From CAZQQU01 sp964595625 (GTDB lineage: Bacteria > Bacteroidota > Bacteroidia > Flavobacteriales > Flavobacteriaceae), in NCBI GenBank assembly GCA_964595625.1, contig CAZQQU010000003.1:124001-188000 (forward strand): a stretch of 64,000 nucleotides of DNA, written 5' to 3'. Shown here piece after piece: positions 6,967 through 14,577 of this stretch. The notes beneath the pieces are model-generated. The model was not told the DNA's origin and made no database searches. It worked only from the letters and a program-made list of their open reading frames with translations. The translations under genes and the position numbers were made by a program. Within the stretch, counting starts at the first letter, position 1, and every line of letters starts with the position of its first letter.

Positions 6967-8670
6967 ATGCGCTGGACACTTAAACCGACACCCACTTCCC
7001 ATCAAATGGCTGTGCTGGCCAACGGGCACCACATCAATAAAAACTTACTGACCTTATTGATTCAACGAGGGATTACCTCCTTTGAAGAAGCCGAAAAATT
7101 TTTTAATCCCTCTTTAAGTCAGTTGCATGATCCCTTTTTGATGAAAGATATGGACCGGGCGGTAGATCGAATCAACAAGGCTCTGAATCAACAAGAAAAC
7201 ATCCTGGTTTATGGCGACTACGATGTGGACGGAACTACAGCTGTAGCGTTGGTTGCCTCTTATTTACGCACCCTTCATCCCCATGTAGTTACTTATATTC
7301 CCGATCGCTATGAGGAGGGTTATGGAGTTTCTTTTGCTGGAATTGATTGGGCTCACCAACAACAAATCACTTTAATTATTGCTCTGGATTGTGGTATAAA
7401 AGCAATCGATAAAATCGCTTACGCGAAAAGTTTAGGGATAGATTTTATAATCTGTGACCACCATTTACCGGGCGAGCAATTACCAGAAGCCGTAGCGGTT
7501 TTAGATCCTAAAAGAGGGGATTGTTCTTATCCGTATAAAGAATTGTGCGGTTGTGGAGTAGGTTTTAAATTAATCCAGGCAGTAGGAATCCAGAGGGGTC
7601 AACCTATTACCGAGTTAGAACCCTACCTCGACCTGGTCGCCACAGCCATTGCTGCAGATATAGTTCCCATTACCGGAGAAAACCGAGTGTTCGTTTATGG
7701 GGGATTACAAGTTCTTAACAGCTCGCCACGACCGGGTTTGCAAGCGTTAAAAGAGGTTGTTCAAAAAACAACTTGGGAGGTCAGTGATGTGGTTTTTGGA
7801 ATTGCACCCCGTATCAATGCAGCCGGTAGAATGAAACACGGCCATCATGCGGTAGAATTATTAGTAGAGCCCGATTATGAAAAAGCCAACGGGTTTGCTC
7901 TAGAAATCGAACAGTACAACCAATCCCGCCGCGAAACCGATGAAGAGATAACACGTCAGGCTTTGGAACTGATTGAAAAAAACAACGAACAACACCGGTA
8001 TTCGACCGTAGTATATCAACAAGATTGGCACAAGGGAGTGATTGGTATTGTAGCTTCTCGACTGATGGAAACTTATTATCGTCCCACTGTGGTTTTTACA
8101 CAGAGTGGCGATAAATTAGCTGCCTCGGCGCGATCTGTAAGACATTTTGATATTTATGAAGCTTTAGAATCCTGTTCAGAATACATTCTACAGTTTGGGG
8201 GTCACAAATACGCGGCAGGATTAACTTTGCTTCCGGAGAATTGGGAAGCCTTTAAACAAAAATTTGAAGAAGTGGTGGCTACTACCATCCATAAAGATTG
8301 GTTAATACGTGAAATCACAGCCGATTTAGAACTGGAATTACACGAAATTACCCCTCTTTTTTACCGACAACTCAAACGGATGGCTCCATTTGGTCCCGGA
8401 AATATGAGTCCCATATTTTTGACGAGAAACCTGAGAGATAGTGGGCTGAGTAGTCGGGTAGGCAAAGAGAAAAACCACTTGCGATTGGTGCTTCAAGCCT
8501 CTGAAACTACCACCTTAACAGGAATTGGTTTTAATTTGGGTGAAAAATTTGAATTAATCCAAGACAATAAACCATTTGATATAGTATATTCGTTAGATGA
8601 AAATACCTGGAACAATACAACCTCTATACAACTAAAAATAAGAGATATAAGGCCTGCAGAAAACAACTAA
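6967..8670 (+). CDS. recJ: Single-stranded-DNA-specific 5'-3' exonuclease RecJ
   Basis: 567 residues, the usual length. RecJ degrades single-stranded DNA 5' to 3' in RecFOR recombination and mismatch repair. DHH-family motifs are present: GDYDVDGTTAVAL (about residues 80-92), IIALDCGIKA (about 137-146), the DHH triad in IICDHHLPG (about 160-168) and the DHHA1-domain motif FGGHKYAAGLTL (about 412-423). A C-terminal OB-type domain follows (MAPFGPGNMSPIF). Mn-dependent catalysis is expected. folB starts 19 bases downstream, so they are likely co-transcribed. Confidence 0.95.
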   Translation: MRWTLKPTPTSHQMAVLANGHHINKNLLTLLIQRGITSFEEAEKFFNPSLSQLHDPFLMKDMDRAVDRINKALNQQENILVYGDYDVDGTTAVALVASYLRTLHPHVVTYIPDRYEEGYGVSFAGIDWAHQQQITLIIALDCGIKAIDKIAYAKSLGIDFIICDHHLPGEQLPEAVAVLDPKRGDCSYPYKELCGCGVGFKLIQAVGIQRGQPITELEPYLDLVATAIAADIVPITGENRVFVYGGLQVLNSSPRPGLQALKEVVQKTTWEVSDVVFGIAPRINAAGRMKHGHHAVELLVEPDYEKANGFALEIEQYNQSRRETDEEITRQALELIEKNNEQHRYSTVVYQQDWHKGVIGIVASRLMETYYRPTVVFTQSGDKLAASARSVRHFDIYEALESCSEYILQFGGHKYAAGLTLLPENWEAFKQKFEEVVATTIHKDWLIREITADLELELHEITPLFYRQLKRMAPFGPGNMSPIFLTRNLRDSGLSSRVGKEKNHLRLVLQASETTTLTGIGFNLGEKFELIQDNKPFDIVYSLDENTWNNTTSIQLKIRDIRPAENN

Positions 8671-8689
8671 ATAAAACATTTAAATACCT

Positions 8690-9046
8690 ATGCAAACCAT
8701 ACATTTAAAAAACATCCGAGTGTACAGCTTTCATGGCTGTCTAGGCGAAGAAGGTCAAATCGGCTCCGATTATTTAGTCAATCTTAAAGTACAAGGAGAT
8801 CTTTCCAAACCGGCCGACACCGATCAATTATCTGATACCATTAATTATGTTCATCTCAATCGGATAGTTCGGGAAGAAATGGCTATTCGTTCTAAGCTTC
8901 TAGAAGCGGTTGCTAAGCGTATTGTTACTCGAATTTTTAATGAAATAGCCTTGGTAAGTAAAATTAAAATCAGTGTCTCTAAGTGCCATCCACCAATCGG
9001 GGGGAATGTACAAGAAGTAGCTGTGATTTTAAAAGAAAAAAGGTAA
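8690..9046 (+). CDS. folB: Dihydroneopterin aldolase
   Basis: 118 residues. FolB splits dihydroneopterin to 6-hydroxymethyl-dihydropterin and glycolaldehyde in folate synthesis; it forms cytoplasmic octamers. Characteristic segments are IHLKNIRVYSFHGCLGEEG at the N-terminus, the catalytic-Glu region after it, TINYVHLNRIV (about 51-61), and KISVSKCHPPIGGNV (about 93-107) with the conserved K-x-x-P-P pattern. It follows recJ closely and is the last protein gene before tRNA-Cys. Confidence 0.93.
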   Translation: MQTIHLKNIRVYSFHGCLGEEGQIGSDYLVNLKVQGDLSKPADTDQLSDTINYVHLNRIVREEMAIRSKLLEAVAKRIVTRIFNEIALVSKIKISVSKCHPPIGGNVQEVAVILKEKR

Positions 9047-9082
9047 AGAGATATTTATTAGGAAATTTCCAACCAAATTAGC

Positions 9083-9090
9083 TATTTTTG
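9083..9090 (+). promoter_or_regulatory. -7 box (TATTTTTG) upstream of tRNA-Cys
   Basis: Exact TAnnTTTG match in the folB/tRNA-Cys gap, 68 bases before the mature tRNA start, consistent with a short precursor leader. No clear -33 box. Confidence 0.4.
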
Positions 9091-9158
9091 CAAACCTGTT
9101 TTACAAATGTTTTTTCAGATACATTTAAAACAGGAACTCTGATTTAGCAAATTTATTA

Positions 9159-9229
9159 GGCATCATGGCCGAGTGGCTAGGCAGAGGTCTGCAAAACCTT
9201 GTACAGCGGTTCGAATCCGCTTGATGCCT
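9159..9229 (+). tRNA. tRNA-Cys (GCA)
   Basis: All arms fold: acceptor GGCATCA/TGATGCC, anticodon stem GAGGT/ACCTT with loop CTGCAAA (anticodon GCA), and T arm AGCGG-TTCGAAT-CCGCT; discriminator T. The CCA end is not encoded. A strong terminator follows, and directly after it the decayed Rhs region begins, so this tRNA marks the left edge of the accessory segment. Confidence 0.95.
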
Positions 9230-9234
9230 CTAAA

Positions 9235-9270
9235 AATCCCTGTTCTTGATTACAAAAGGACAGGGATTTT
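9235..9270 (+). terminator. Terminator after tRNA-Cys
   Basis: AATCCCTGT (9235-9243) pairs with ACAGGGATT (9260-9268), loop of 16 bases, followed by T residues. It lies immediately downstream of the tRNA. Confidence 0.75.
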
Positions 9271-9509
9271 ACTTTCCAACTTAGGAATATCAAAATTATG
9301 ATTAAAAAAGGTTTGTGTTCATCAAAATTATTTTCTGTAATAGAAAAGTATTTTATATAAAATATTCCTATATATTGTCCTGTAAAAAAGTAATAGCATA
9401 AATAGGACTGTCACTATTTTTTCCATTTTTATTTAAGAACAACGATATTATATAAAACAAAAAGTAGTATGGATTCATCATTTATTCTTTTGAAGTTTAA
9501 AATAGAAAA

Positions 9510-9870
9510 ATAGATTTTTTACCATCCCCCACCGAGCTTGGATTATTATGTTCATTTTCGGCATTATCCAAATATTTATACAACCATTCAAAACCACCTC
9601 CCATATCTATCAGCCCTATACCAATCCCCACAAGGGCTGAATGGGTTTCATTGCAACGGTCTTCTTTAACTTTACACCGTTGGCATCATAAAAATACGCA
9701 ATTGTCCTATCTCCTCGGTCCTGTTTGCAAAAACTTTGTCCAAAGTATTTTTTCAGGCAGGTTCAGGTGGTTGTAAACTATCTCGGTAATGCCCTTGTTG
9801 CGGTCTTTAATCAGGTTGCCGTAAAGGTCGTATTCAAAATCATCCAGCGAGTTTTATTTGGTAATATCAT
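9510..9870 (-). pseudogene. Rhs/YD-repeat protein fragment, frameshifted
   Basis: No open frame survives, but minus-strand translation shows Rhs signatures in two frames. From about 9850 down: FEYDLYGNLIKDRNKG then YNHLNLPEKI, a canonical YD repeat. After a frameshift near 9720 the other frame reads RTIAYFYDANGVKLKKTVA, another Rhs signature. A further stretch (EWLYKYLDNAENEHNNP, about 9510-9590) could be a degraded linker. Rhs proteins are large cell-surface or secreted repeat proteins with variable C-terminal toxins. Only scraps remain here. Between 9271 and 9509 I see AT-rich sequence with nothing I can support. Confidence 0.7.
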
Positions 9871-9899
9871 AGTAATCTTTGAAACATTACCCTGCAACA

Positions 9900-10436
9900 T
9901 TACCTATCATCAATAACAACAACTTTATGAATTGCCCGAGTTTGATGAGTAATTACTCTAACTTTTTCTGTATTTTCATCAGGAGTCATATAGACTTCAT
10001 CTTCAATAAGACCATCTATATAGTAAATCCCTAATTTCTCAAATTTTATATCATAAAAAGGAATTGTATTGTTGTTTGTAGCTCCTACCGTATCTAATAC
10101 AATTTCATTAGATGAAATATTGTCAGTAATGTCGTTTGTCAGCCTATAATAATACAATAGATATCTTGTATCTTTACCAATTGCCAATTGGGTATTAATT
10201 GTGTCAAGTATTCCTTTATATAATATTTGTCCATTATATATTTTATTACGATATACTGTATCGGGAAAAACAAAAGCAAACTCTATTGTATTGTTTTCGT
10301 TTACATAGTAATGGAGTTTATCAGGTATTTTATCTTTTACTTCTAATTTTGAATTATTCTGACAAGAAATAAAAAAAGGAATTAAAATATTAATAACGAT
10401 TGTAATATGCTTTGTTAAGGCTATCTGATTTTTCAT
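9900..10436 (-). CDS. Lipoprotein, possible immunity protein of an Rhs-associated toxin
   Basis: 178 residues with a lipoprotein signal (hydrophobic stretch HITIVINILIPFFISC, lipobox cysteine at about 25), then a soluble, beta-rich acidic domain with no motif I recognise. Its start overlaps the end of the orphan toxin tail at 10390-10770 by 47 bases, the same arrangement and same overlap length as the next pair upstream. Small lipoproteins directly after Rhs toxin tails often act as immunity proteins; that role is inferred from position only. Very AT-rich, unlike the flanking core genes. Confidence 0.6.
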   Translation of the reverse strand: MKNQIALTKHITIVINILIPFFISCQNNSKLEVKDKIPDKLHYYVNENNTIEFAFVFPDTVYRNKIYNGQILYKGILDTINTQLAIGKDTRYLLYYYRLTNDITDNISSNEIVLDTVGATNNNTIPFYDIKFEKLGIYYIDGLIEDEVYMTPDENTEKVRVITHQTRAIHKVVVIDDR

Positions 10437-10770
10437 TTGCTTTTTGAATTAATTTTGCTTTTTCTTTTTCAACATTTACAGCATCATTTGGAAAAACAAG
10501 AGTATCTTTCTCTGAGGTATGTACAACAGATCTTTTATTTCCCTGAGGATCAGTTACTCGAGTTACGTTTTTAACCTTTACTTTTATCTTATCATCGGGT
10601 TGCTCCACCGGCTCTTCATTGGCCTTCTCCATCGTACTTTCGTTGGGTTCGAGTATCTTTTGAACTTTATTGGCTCTTGATTGGGTGCCAAGTAGTTTTT
10701 GAAATAACCTTGCTAACCAATTTGAAGAGGTTTTTGTTTTTTTATTGTGATAGTAGAGTAACACTACCAA
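10390..10770 (-). CDS. Orphan C-terminal tail of an Rhs-type protein (no own start)
   Basis: The frame opens with a TTG at 10770 that overlaps the stop of the upstream lipoprotein gene, and no ATG sits in a sensible place. The product (up to 126 residues) starts in the middle of what looks like an Rhs linker (NWLARLFQKLLGTQSRANKVQKI), then a charged stretch and DDKIKVKVKNVTRVTDPQGN. It has no signal peptide. It resembles displaced tails left when a new toxin cassette recombines into an Rhs gene. Whether it is translated is unclear. The paired lipoprotein gene follows with a 47-base overlap. Confidence 0.5.
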   Translation of the reverse strand: MVVLLYYHNKKTKTSSNWLARLFQKLLGTQSRANKVQKILEPNESTMEKANEEPVEQPDDKIKVKVKNVTRVTDPQGNKRSVVHTSEKDTLVFPNDAVNVEKEKAKLIQKANEKSDSLNKAYYNRY

Positions 10771-11207
10771 TTACAATTTTCTGATGTGTTTATTAAATTG
10801 GAAAGTTCATCATATCTCTCAAAAGAATTTTCTCTAATTAAAATCCATTTTTCGCCTCTGTTCTCTACATAATCCAATTTCAATGTTTCGTGTTCCACAA
10901 GATAAAATAATTCAGGGGGATATTCACTTGAAAATACTTCTATCGGCTTAGCATTTAATGAACTTCCTTTGTATAGTATTGTTATGCCAGTTGTAACAGC
11001 ATTAAAAATATTACTTTCATTAGGTGGTTGAACTTTAAAATAAAATTCTCCATCGTTTTTACAAACAGAAACGTTGTCATCTCTAATAATACTACCATCA
11101 GCTTTATAAAAAAGCAATGATATAGTTTCCTTATTTTCTGACTTACATGAAAACAAAATATTAATTATTAGGAGTATAAGTATGAAATCTAACCGGTTTG
11201 CTGCCAT
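10764..11207 (-). CDS. Lipoprotein, possible immunity protein
   Basis: 147 residues with a clear lipoprotein signal (FILILLIINILFSC, cysteine at about 21) followed by a compact domain ending in an acidic helix (YDELSNLINTSENCNW). No family recognised. It overlaps the end of the Rhs toxin region (11161-11910) by 47 bases and is followed directly by the orphan tail. Order toxin tail then lipoprotein suggests immunity function; this is inference. Strongly AT-rich. Confidence 0.6.
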   Translation of the reverse strand: MAANRLDFILILLIINILFSCKSENKETISLLFYKADGSIIRDDNVSVCKNDGEFYFKVQPPNESNIFNAVTTGITILYKGSSLNAKPIEVFSSEYPPELFYLVEHETLKLDYVENRGEKWILIRENSFERYDELSNLINTSENCNW

Positions 11208-11910
11208 CTTTGTTGTATATATTATTAATTTTATTTAATGTAGATACCTCTGGTTTAACAATATTACCATTCTTACTGTAAACGTATATGGTTCCATCAT
11301 TGCTCGTGCCATAATATACAGCGGAATGTTCATTTGATATTGTTATAATAGTTTTTCCAAACGTGGCGTTTTCTGCACTTACTTCAGTAAAAGAGTTTTT
11401 AAATTCTCGCATTGCACTATTTTCCCCTGGGCTAACTCCAACTATTGAAGATGGAGCTCCTGCGGTTTCTTTGGTTATTTCATTTCCTTGAACTGCTGCC
11501 ATACTTGCTCCGTGACAATTATAGGAATCTCTACCATCAACAGGAGTTCTTACTCCTGATAGTTGTTAATCAGTAGTACGACCATTAGAATTTTGAATAG
11601 AACGGGTCATATTGTTATCAACTTTTAATGTCTGTCCTTCTGTTACTGCGGCATCCGTTTGTACGTAATTTTCTCTTGTCAACCCCTGGCTATTTATCAT
11701 TTGAGTGGCATCTCCTTCAGAAATATTCAAATGAATTGCCAATGATGCAGCATTATCTTCTTTTTCTGCTATTAAATTACCATTAGCATCCGGTTTCCAA
11801 TCAGAGCCCATACTGCCAACAGCCATCATCCCATCCGGGTCTATATAGTAAACCGGGTTATTATACGCATAGGTATAAGGTGACCAACGGCGGGATACTT
11901 CGGCTAAGGG
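11161..11910 (-). pseudogene. Rhs core end plus C-terminal toxin domain, interrupted by an in-frame stop
   Basis: From about 11910 leftward the frame reads PLAEVSRRWSPYTYAYNNP and YYIDPDGM, the conserved end of Bacteroidota Rhs cores, then a variable region. A TAA at 11566-11568 interrupts it, but the same frame continues without another stop to 11161. After the stop comes TPVDGRDSYNCHGAS and later ISNEHSAVYYG, a Cys...His layout reminiscent of papain/NlpC-like toxin domains (weak, from memory). An ATG at 11502 could start a 113-residue piece, but this would lack the cysteine. The thousands of bases of upstream Rhs repeats are missing, so this is a displaced, probably inactive tail. Confidence 0.65.
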
Positions 11911-11916
11911 GATACA

Positions 11917-11950
11917 AGCCCCCTCCGGCTCCCCCGAAGGGGGAGAGCAA
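11917..11950. repeat. GC-rich palindromic repeat element
   Basis: CTCCCCC (11929-11935) pairs with GGGGGAG (11939-11945); it is flanked by a C-rich run on the left. Its GC content is very different from the AT-rich surroundings. I recall similar C/G-run hairpins as dispersed intergenic repeats in Bacteroidota genomes. It sits exactly where the Rhs reading frame loses similarity, so it marks or caused a break. Confidence 0.55.
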
Positions 11951-12043
11951 TAAAAACCGGTATGTATTGAGGAGTTCATTTGATTTTTTATTCTAAGTGC
12001 CAAAGTGGCTTGAGGGCTTAAATAATTCGTCCGAAAAATAGGG

Positions 12044-12703
12044 GTAAGTCCAATAGTAGATGAGGTCATATTAGTGGATGACAATAGTTCGGATGAAACC
12101 ATTCAAGTGGCAAAAGAAATTGGAATTAAAAATATTGTAAAACACCCTAAAAACAGAGGGTATGGTGGCAATCAAAAAAGCTGTTATAATAAAGCATTAG
12201 AATTGGAGGCCGATATAGTGGTCATGTTACATCCCGATTACCAATATACCCCTAAACTCATCCATTCGATGTGTTATTTAATTGCCCATAATGTCTATCC
12301 CATGGTGATTGGATCCAGAATTTTAGGTAAAGGAGCTTTAAAAGGAGGAATGCCTTTATACAAATACATAGCAAACCGATTATTAACCTTCACACAGAAT
12401 ATTTTAATCGGTCAAAAATTATCTGAATACCATACTGGATATAGGGCTTTTTCTAAAGAAATTCTTGAAAATATAAATTATAATTCCAATTCCGACGATT
12501 TCATTTTTGATAATCAATTTATAGCCCAAGTATTTGCTAAAGGTTATCAAATAGCTGAAATTACTTGCCCAACTAAATATTTTGAAGAGGCCTCATCGAT
12601 TAATCTCTCGAGAAGTATTGTTTATGGAATCGGTGTTTTAAAAACTTCGTTCAGTTATTTTTTTCATAAAAGAGGCATTTATTCAAATAAAATATTTAAA
12701 TAA
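12044..12703 (+). pseudogene. Family 2 glycosyltransferase, 5' end missing
   Basis: The frame is open from 12026 and shows GT2 similarity from about 12044 (VDEVILVDDNSSDET, then NRGYGGNQK, VVMLHPDYQY, GSRILGKGALKGGMP, LSEYHTGYRAF), typical of dolichol-phosphate-mannose-synthase-like enzymes. The N-terminal strand that carries the first nucleotide-sugar contacts (usually VIIPAYNE) is absent; instead the sequence before 12044 belongs to the Rhs debris on the other strand. A GTG at 12074 could start a shortened protein, but loss of about 30-40 residues makes activity unlikely. It overlaps the next gene as TAATG, showing an original operon. Confidence 0.75.
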
Positions 12704-13824
12704 TGTATAGAACAAAAGAAATTTTTGCTTATTCTATTTTTATATTTATTAATCTACTCTTTGCTATAAAATATATAGAAAGAATAACTGAATATTATAT
12801 TCCTATCTCTTTGGCCATTGTACTTATATATGTTTTAATATGGAAAATTAAAATTGATATACAAAAAAGGGTTCCTTTTCTAAAAGTTGTTACATTATTA
12901 ATCCTTGTGGGTTTTGTAGTAGGTAGTATTTTTGTTTTTAAAATGATACCGGTAGAATCTTTAAATGTGGATCGATGGAGTATAATTACCGGATTCTGGG
13001 ATACAGCTCTTTCTGGAGAATATGCCTATTTTGGTAAAGGTTATTCAGGTAATCCGCCAGGACCCATGCCTTTTTATTTTATTTTGGCATTTCCTTTTTA
13101 TTTGATGGGTGAATTGGGCTATTATTCCCTGTTAGGAATCTTTGTTTTTTATGGTTTACTTACTTATTCACAAGTTGCCGAATCACTTAAAACCAAAGGG
13201 ATTATTCTAATTTTAATATCATTATTTTATTTGTGGGAGGTAAACAGTAGAAGTAACATCTTTACCAATTCGGTTTTGATTCTTTTTTCCATGGTTTATA
13301 TACTAGAGCAACAAGAATTCAATACTAAAAATAGTGTAGTTTCTGGAATACTGGTAGGGCTTTTACTCTCTACTCGTAATGTTTTTATTATTCCCTATAT
13401 AATTACTTTCTTATATCTATTACGAATAAATAAAATTAATATAAAACAGCTCACACTCATTGGAATAATCTCTATAACTGCTTATGTAGTAACCTTTTTA
13501 CCATTTATAATTGGTCATTATAATGATTTTCTGGTTATGAATCCTTTTATAATTCAATCCTCATTTTTTATACCCCCAGCATATACCCTAGGATTTATCC
13601 TTATTGCTATTGTTGTATCTTTTTTTTGTAAGAGAAATGAGGATGTCTATTTCTTTAGTAGTTTAAGTCTATTTGTATCTATATTGATTTATTTCATGTA
13701 CCATGTAATACATTCAGGGTTTTACTCTTCTTATTTTGAAAGTATAGTGGATATCTCCTACTTTATATTCTGCATTCCTTTTTTAATGTATTTTACAATT
13801 CTGAGAAAACAAACTCGAATTTAG
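12703..13824 (+). CDS. Polytopic membrane protein, possible lipid-linked sugar transferase
   Basis: 373 residues with about ten hydrophobic segments spread along the length. A loop after the third segment (VDRWSIITGFWDTALSG and YFGKGYSGNPPGPMPFYF) resembles the acidic catalytic loop of GT39/GT83-type C-fold transferases, but I cannot name the family. It overlaps the stop of the broken GT2 gene by one base (TAATG); such pairs usually make a polyprenyl-phosphate sugar and then use it, so this gene may be stranded. Base composition is distinctly AT-richer than neighbouring core genes, suggesting acquired DNA. Confidence 0.65.
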   Translation: MYRTKEIFAYSIFIFINLLFAIKYIERITEYYIPISLAIVLIYVLIWKIKIDIQKRVPFLKVVTLLILVGFVVGSIFVFKMIPVESLNVDRWSIITGFWDTALSGEYAYFGKGYSGNPPGPMPFYFILAFPFYLMGELGYYSLLGIFVFYGLLTYSQVAESLKTKGIILILISLFYLWEVNSRSNIFTNSVLILFSMVYILEQQEFNTKNSVVSGILVGLLLSTRNVFIIPYIITFLYLLRINKINIKQLTLIGIISITAYVVTFLPFIIGHYNDFLVMNPFIIQSSFFIPPAYTLGFILIAIVVSFFCKRNEDVYFFSSLSLFVSILIYFMYHVIHSGFYSSYFESIVDISYFIFCIPFLMYFTILRKQTRI

Positions 13825-13827
13825 TTA

Positions 13828-14511
13828 TCAATAATTTATTCTTTTTTCAATAGTATTTTCAATTTTGTTGTTTATTTCGTCCGGAATCGTTCCTTTCAAC
13901 AGCAATATAACACCAAACACGATTATTAGTACACTAATAGTGCGTTTAAATCTAAAAATTCGAAGTGGGGTGAGTTTGTTGTTAAGTTTTTTAGCTAAGA
14001 AAATTTTTCCTATATCAATAATAAAATAAGTGGCTAAAACAGCTGTAAAAAAACCGATAAAACGTTCGGTTTTCATTTCTAACTGAGGACCGAATACGAA
14101 AATAATTCCCAACCAAAAACCCAAAACGCCTATATTGATAAAATTTAATAAAAACCCTTTGATAAACAATCGTAAATAATGGGTCCGTTGAATGAGTTGG
14201 ATGGTTGGATCAGACGCCGTGGTCATCACACTTTTAGACTTGATAAACGATACGATTCCATAGGTGATGAGAATAGCTCCACCAAAAATAAATAAACCGG
14301 GTTCGTCTTTTAATTTTTCTAATAACTGACTGGTACTGTAGTAGGCAATCAGTATAAAAACTATATCCGAAAAAATGACGCCTAAGTCTAACATAATAGC
14401 CGCTTTTACTCCTTTGATAACACTGGTTTCGAGTATTACAAAGAATACCGGACCTATCATAAAAGAAAGAAAAAATCCCAACGTGATTGCTGCTAGTAAA
14501 TCATCGATCAT
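13828..14511 (-). CDS. LysE-family amino-acid exporter
   Basis: About 227 residues, inner membrane, six predicted helices (approximately residues 6-28, 38-60, 70-88, 113-135, 148-166 and 190-206). LysE/RhtB transporters export amino acids or similar small molecules; the N-terminal helix with FMIGPVFFVILETS and the helix after it fit the family. The ATG at 14511 is preferred over the GTG at 14520 because a -7 box (TACATTTG) lies 17 bases before it, the same spacing as at rnr. It converges with the membrane-protein gene at 13824. Confidence 0.85.
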   Translation of the reverse strand: MIDDLLAAITLGFFLSFMIGPVFFVILETSVIKGVKAAIMLDLGVIFSDIVFILIAYYSTSQLLEKLKDEPGLFIFGGAILITYGIVSFIKSKSVMTTASDPTIQLIQRTHYLRLFIKGFLLNFINIGVLGFWLGIIFVFGPQLEMKTERFIGFFTAVLATYFIIDIGKIFLAKKLNNKLTPLRIFRFKRTISVLIIVFGVILLLKGTIPDEINNKIENTIEKRINY

Positions 14512-14528
14512 TAGTGACACTTTTTAAA

Positions 14529-14536
14529 CAAATGTA
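14529..14536 (-). promoter_or_regulatory. -7 box (TACATTTG) of the LysE-family gene
   Basis: Reads TACATTTG on the minus strand, 17 bases before the ATG at 14511. The same octamer at the same distance precedes rnr. Confidence 0.45.
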
Positions 14537-14577
14537 GCCAATAGCTTGCTAATAAAAAATCACGGATTTTACTTTAA

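Noticed and set aside
9271..9509. Short minus-strand frames with hydrophobic starts (possible small immunity lipoprotein remnants)
   Set aside because: Under 40 codons, no lipobox, no family resemblance; treated as non-coding AT-rich debris.
9725..9916. A plus-strand open frame of 63 codons
   Set aside because: It is the opposite strand of the Rhs YD-repeat remnant; the product has no family features.
9222..13830. Attachment sites of an integrative element flanking the Rhs segment
   Set aside because: No second copy of the tRNA-Cys 3' end and no integrase gene were seen.
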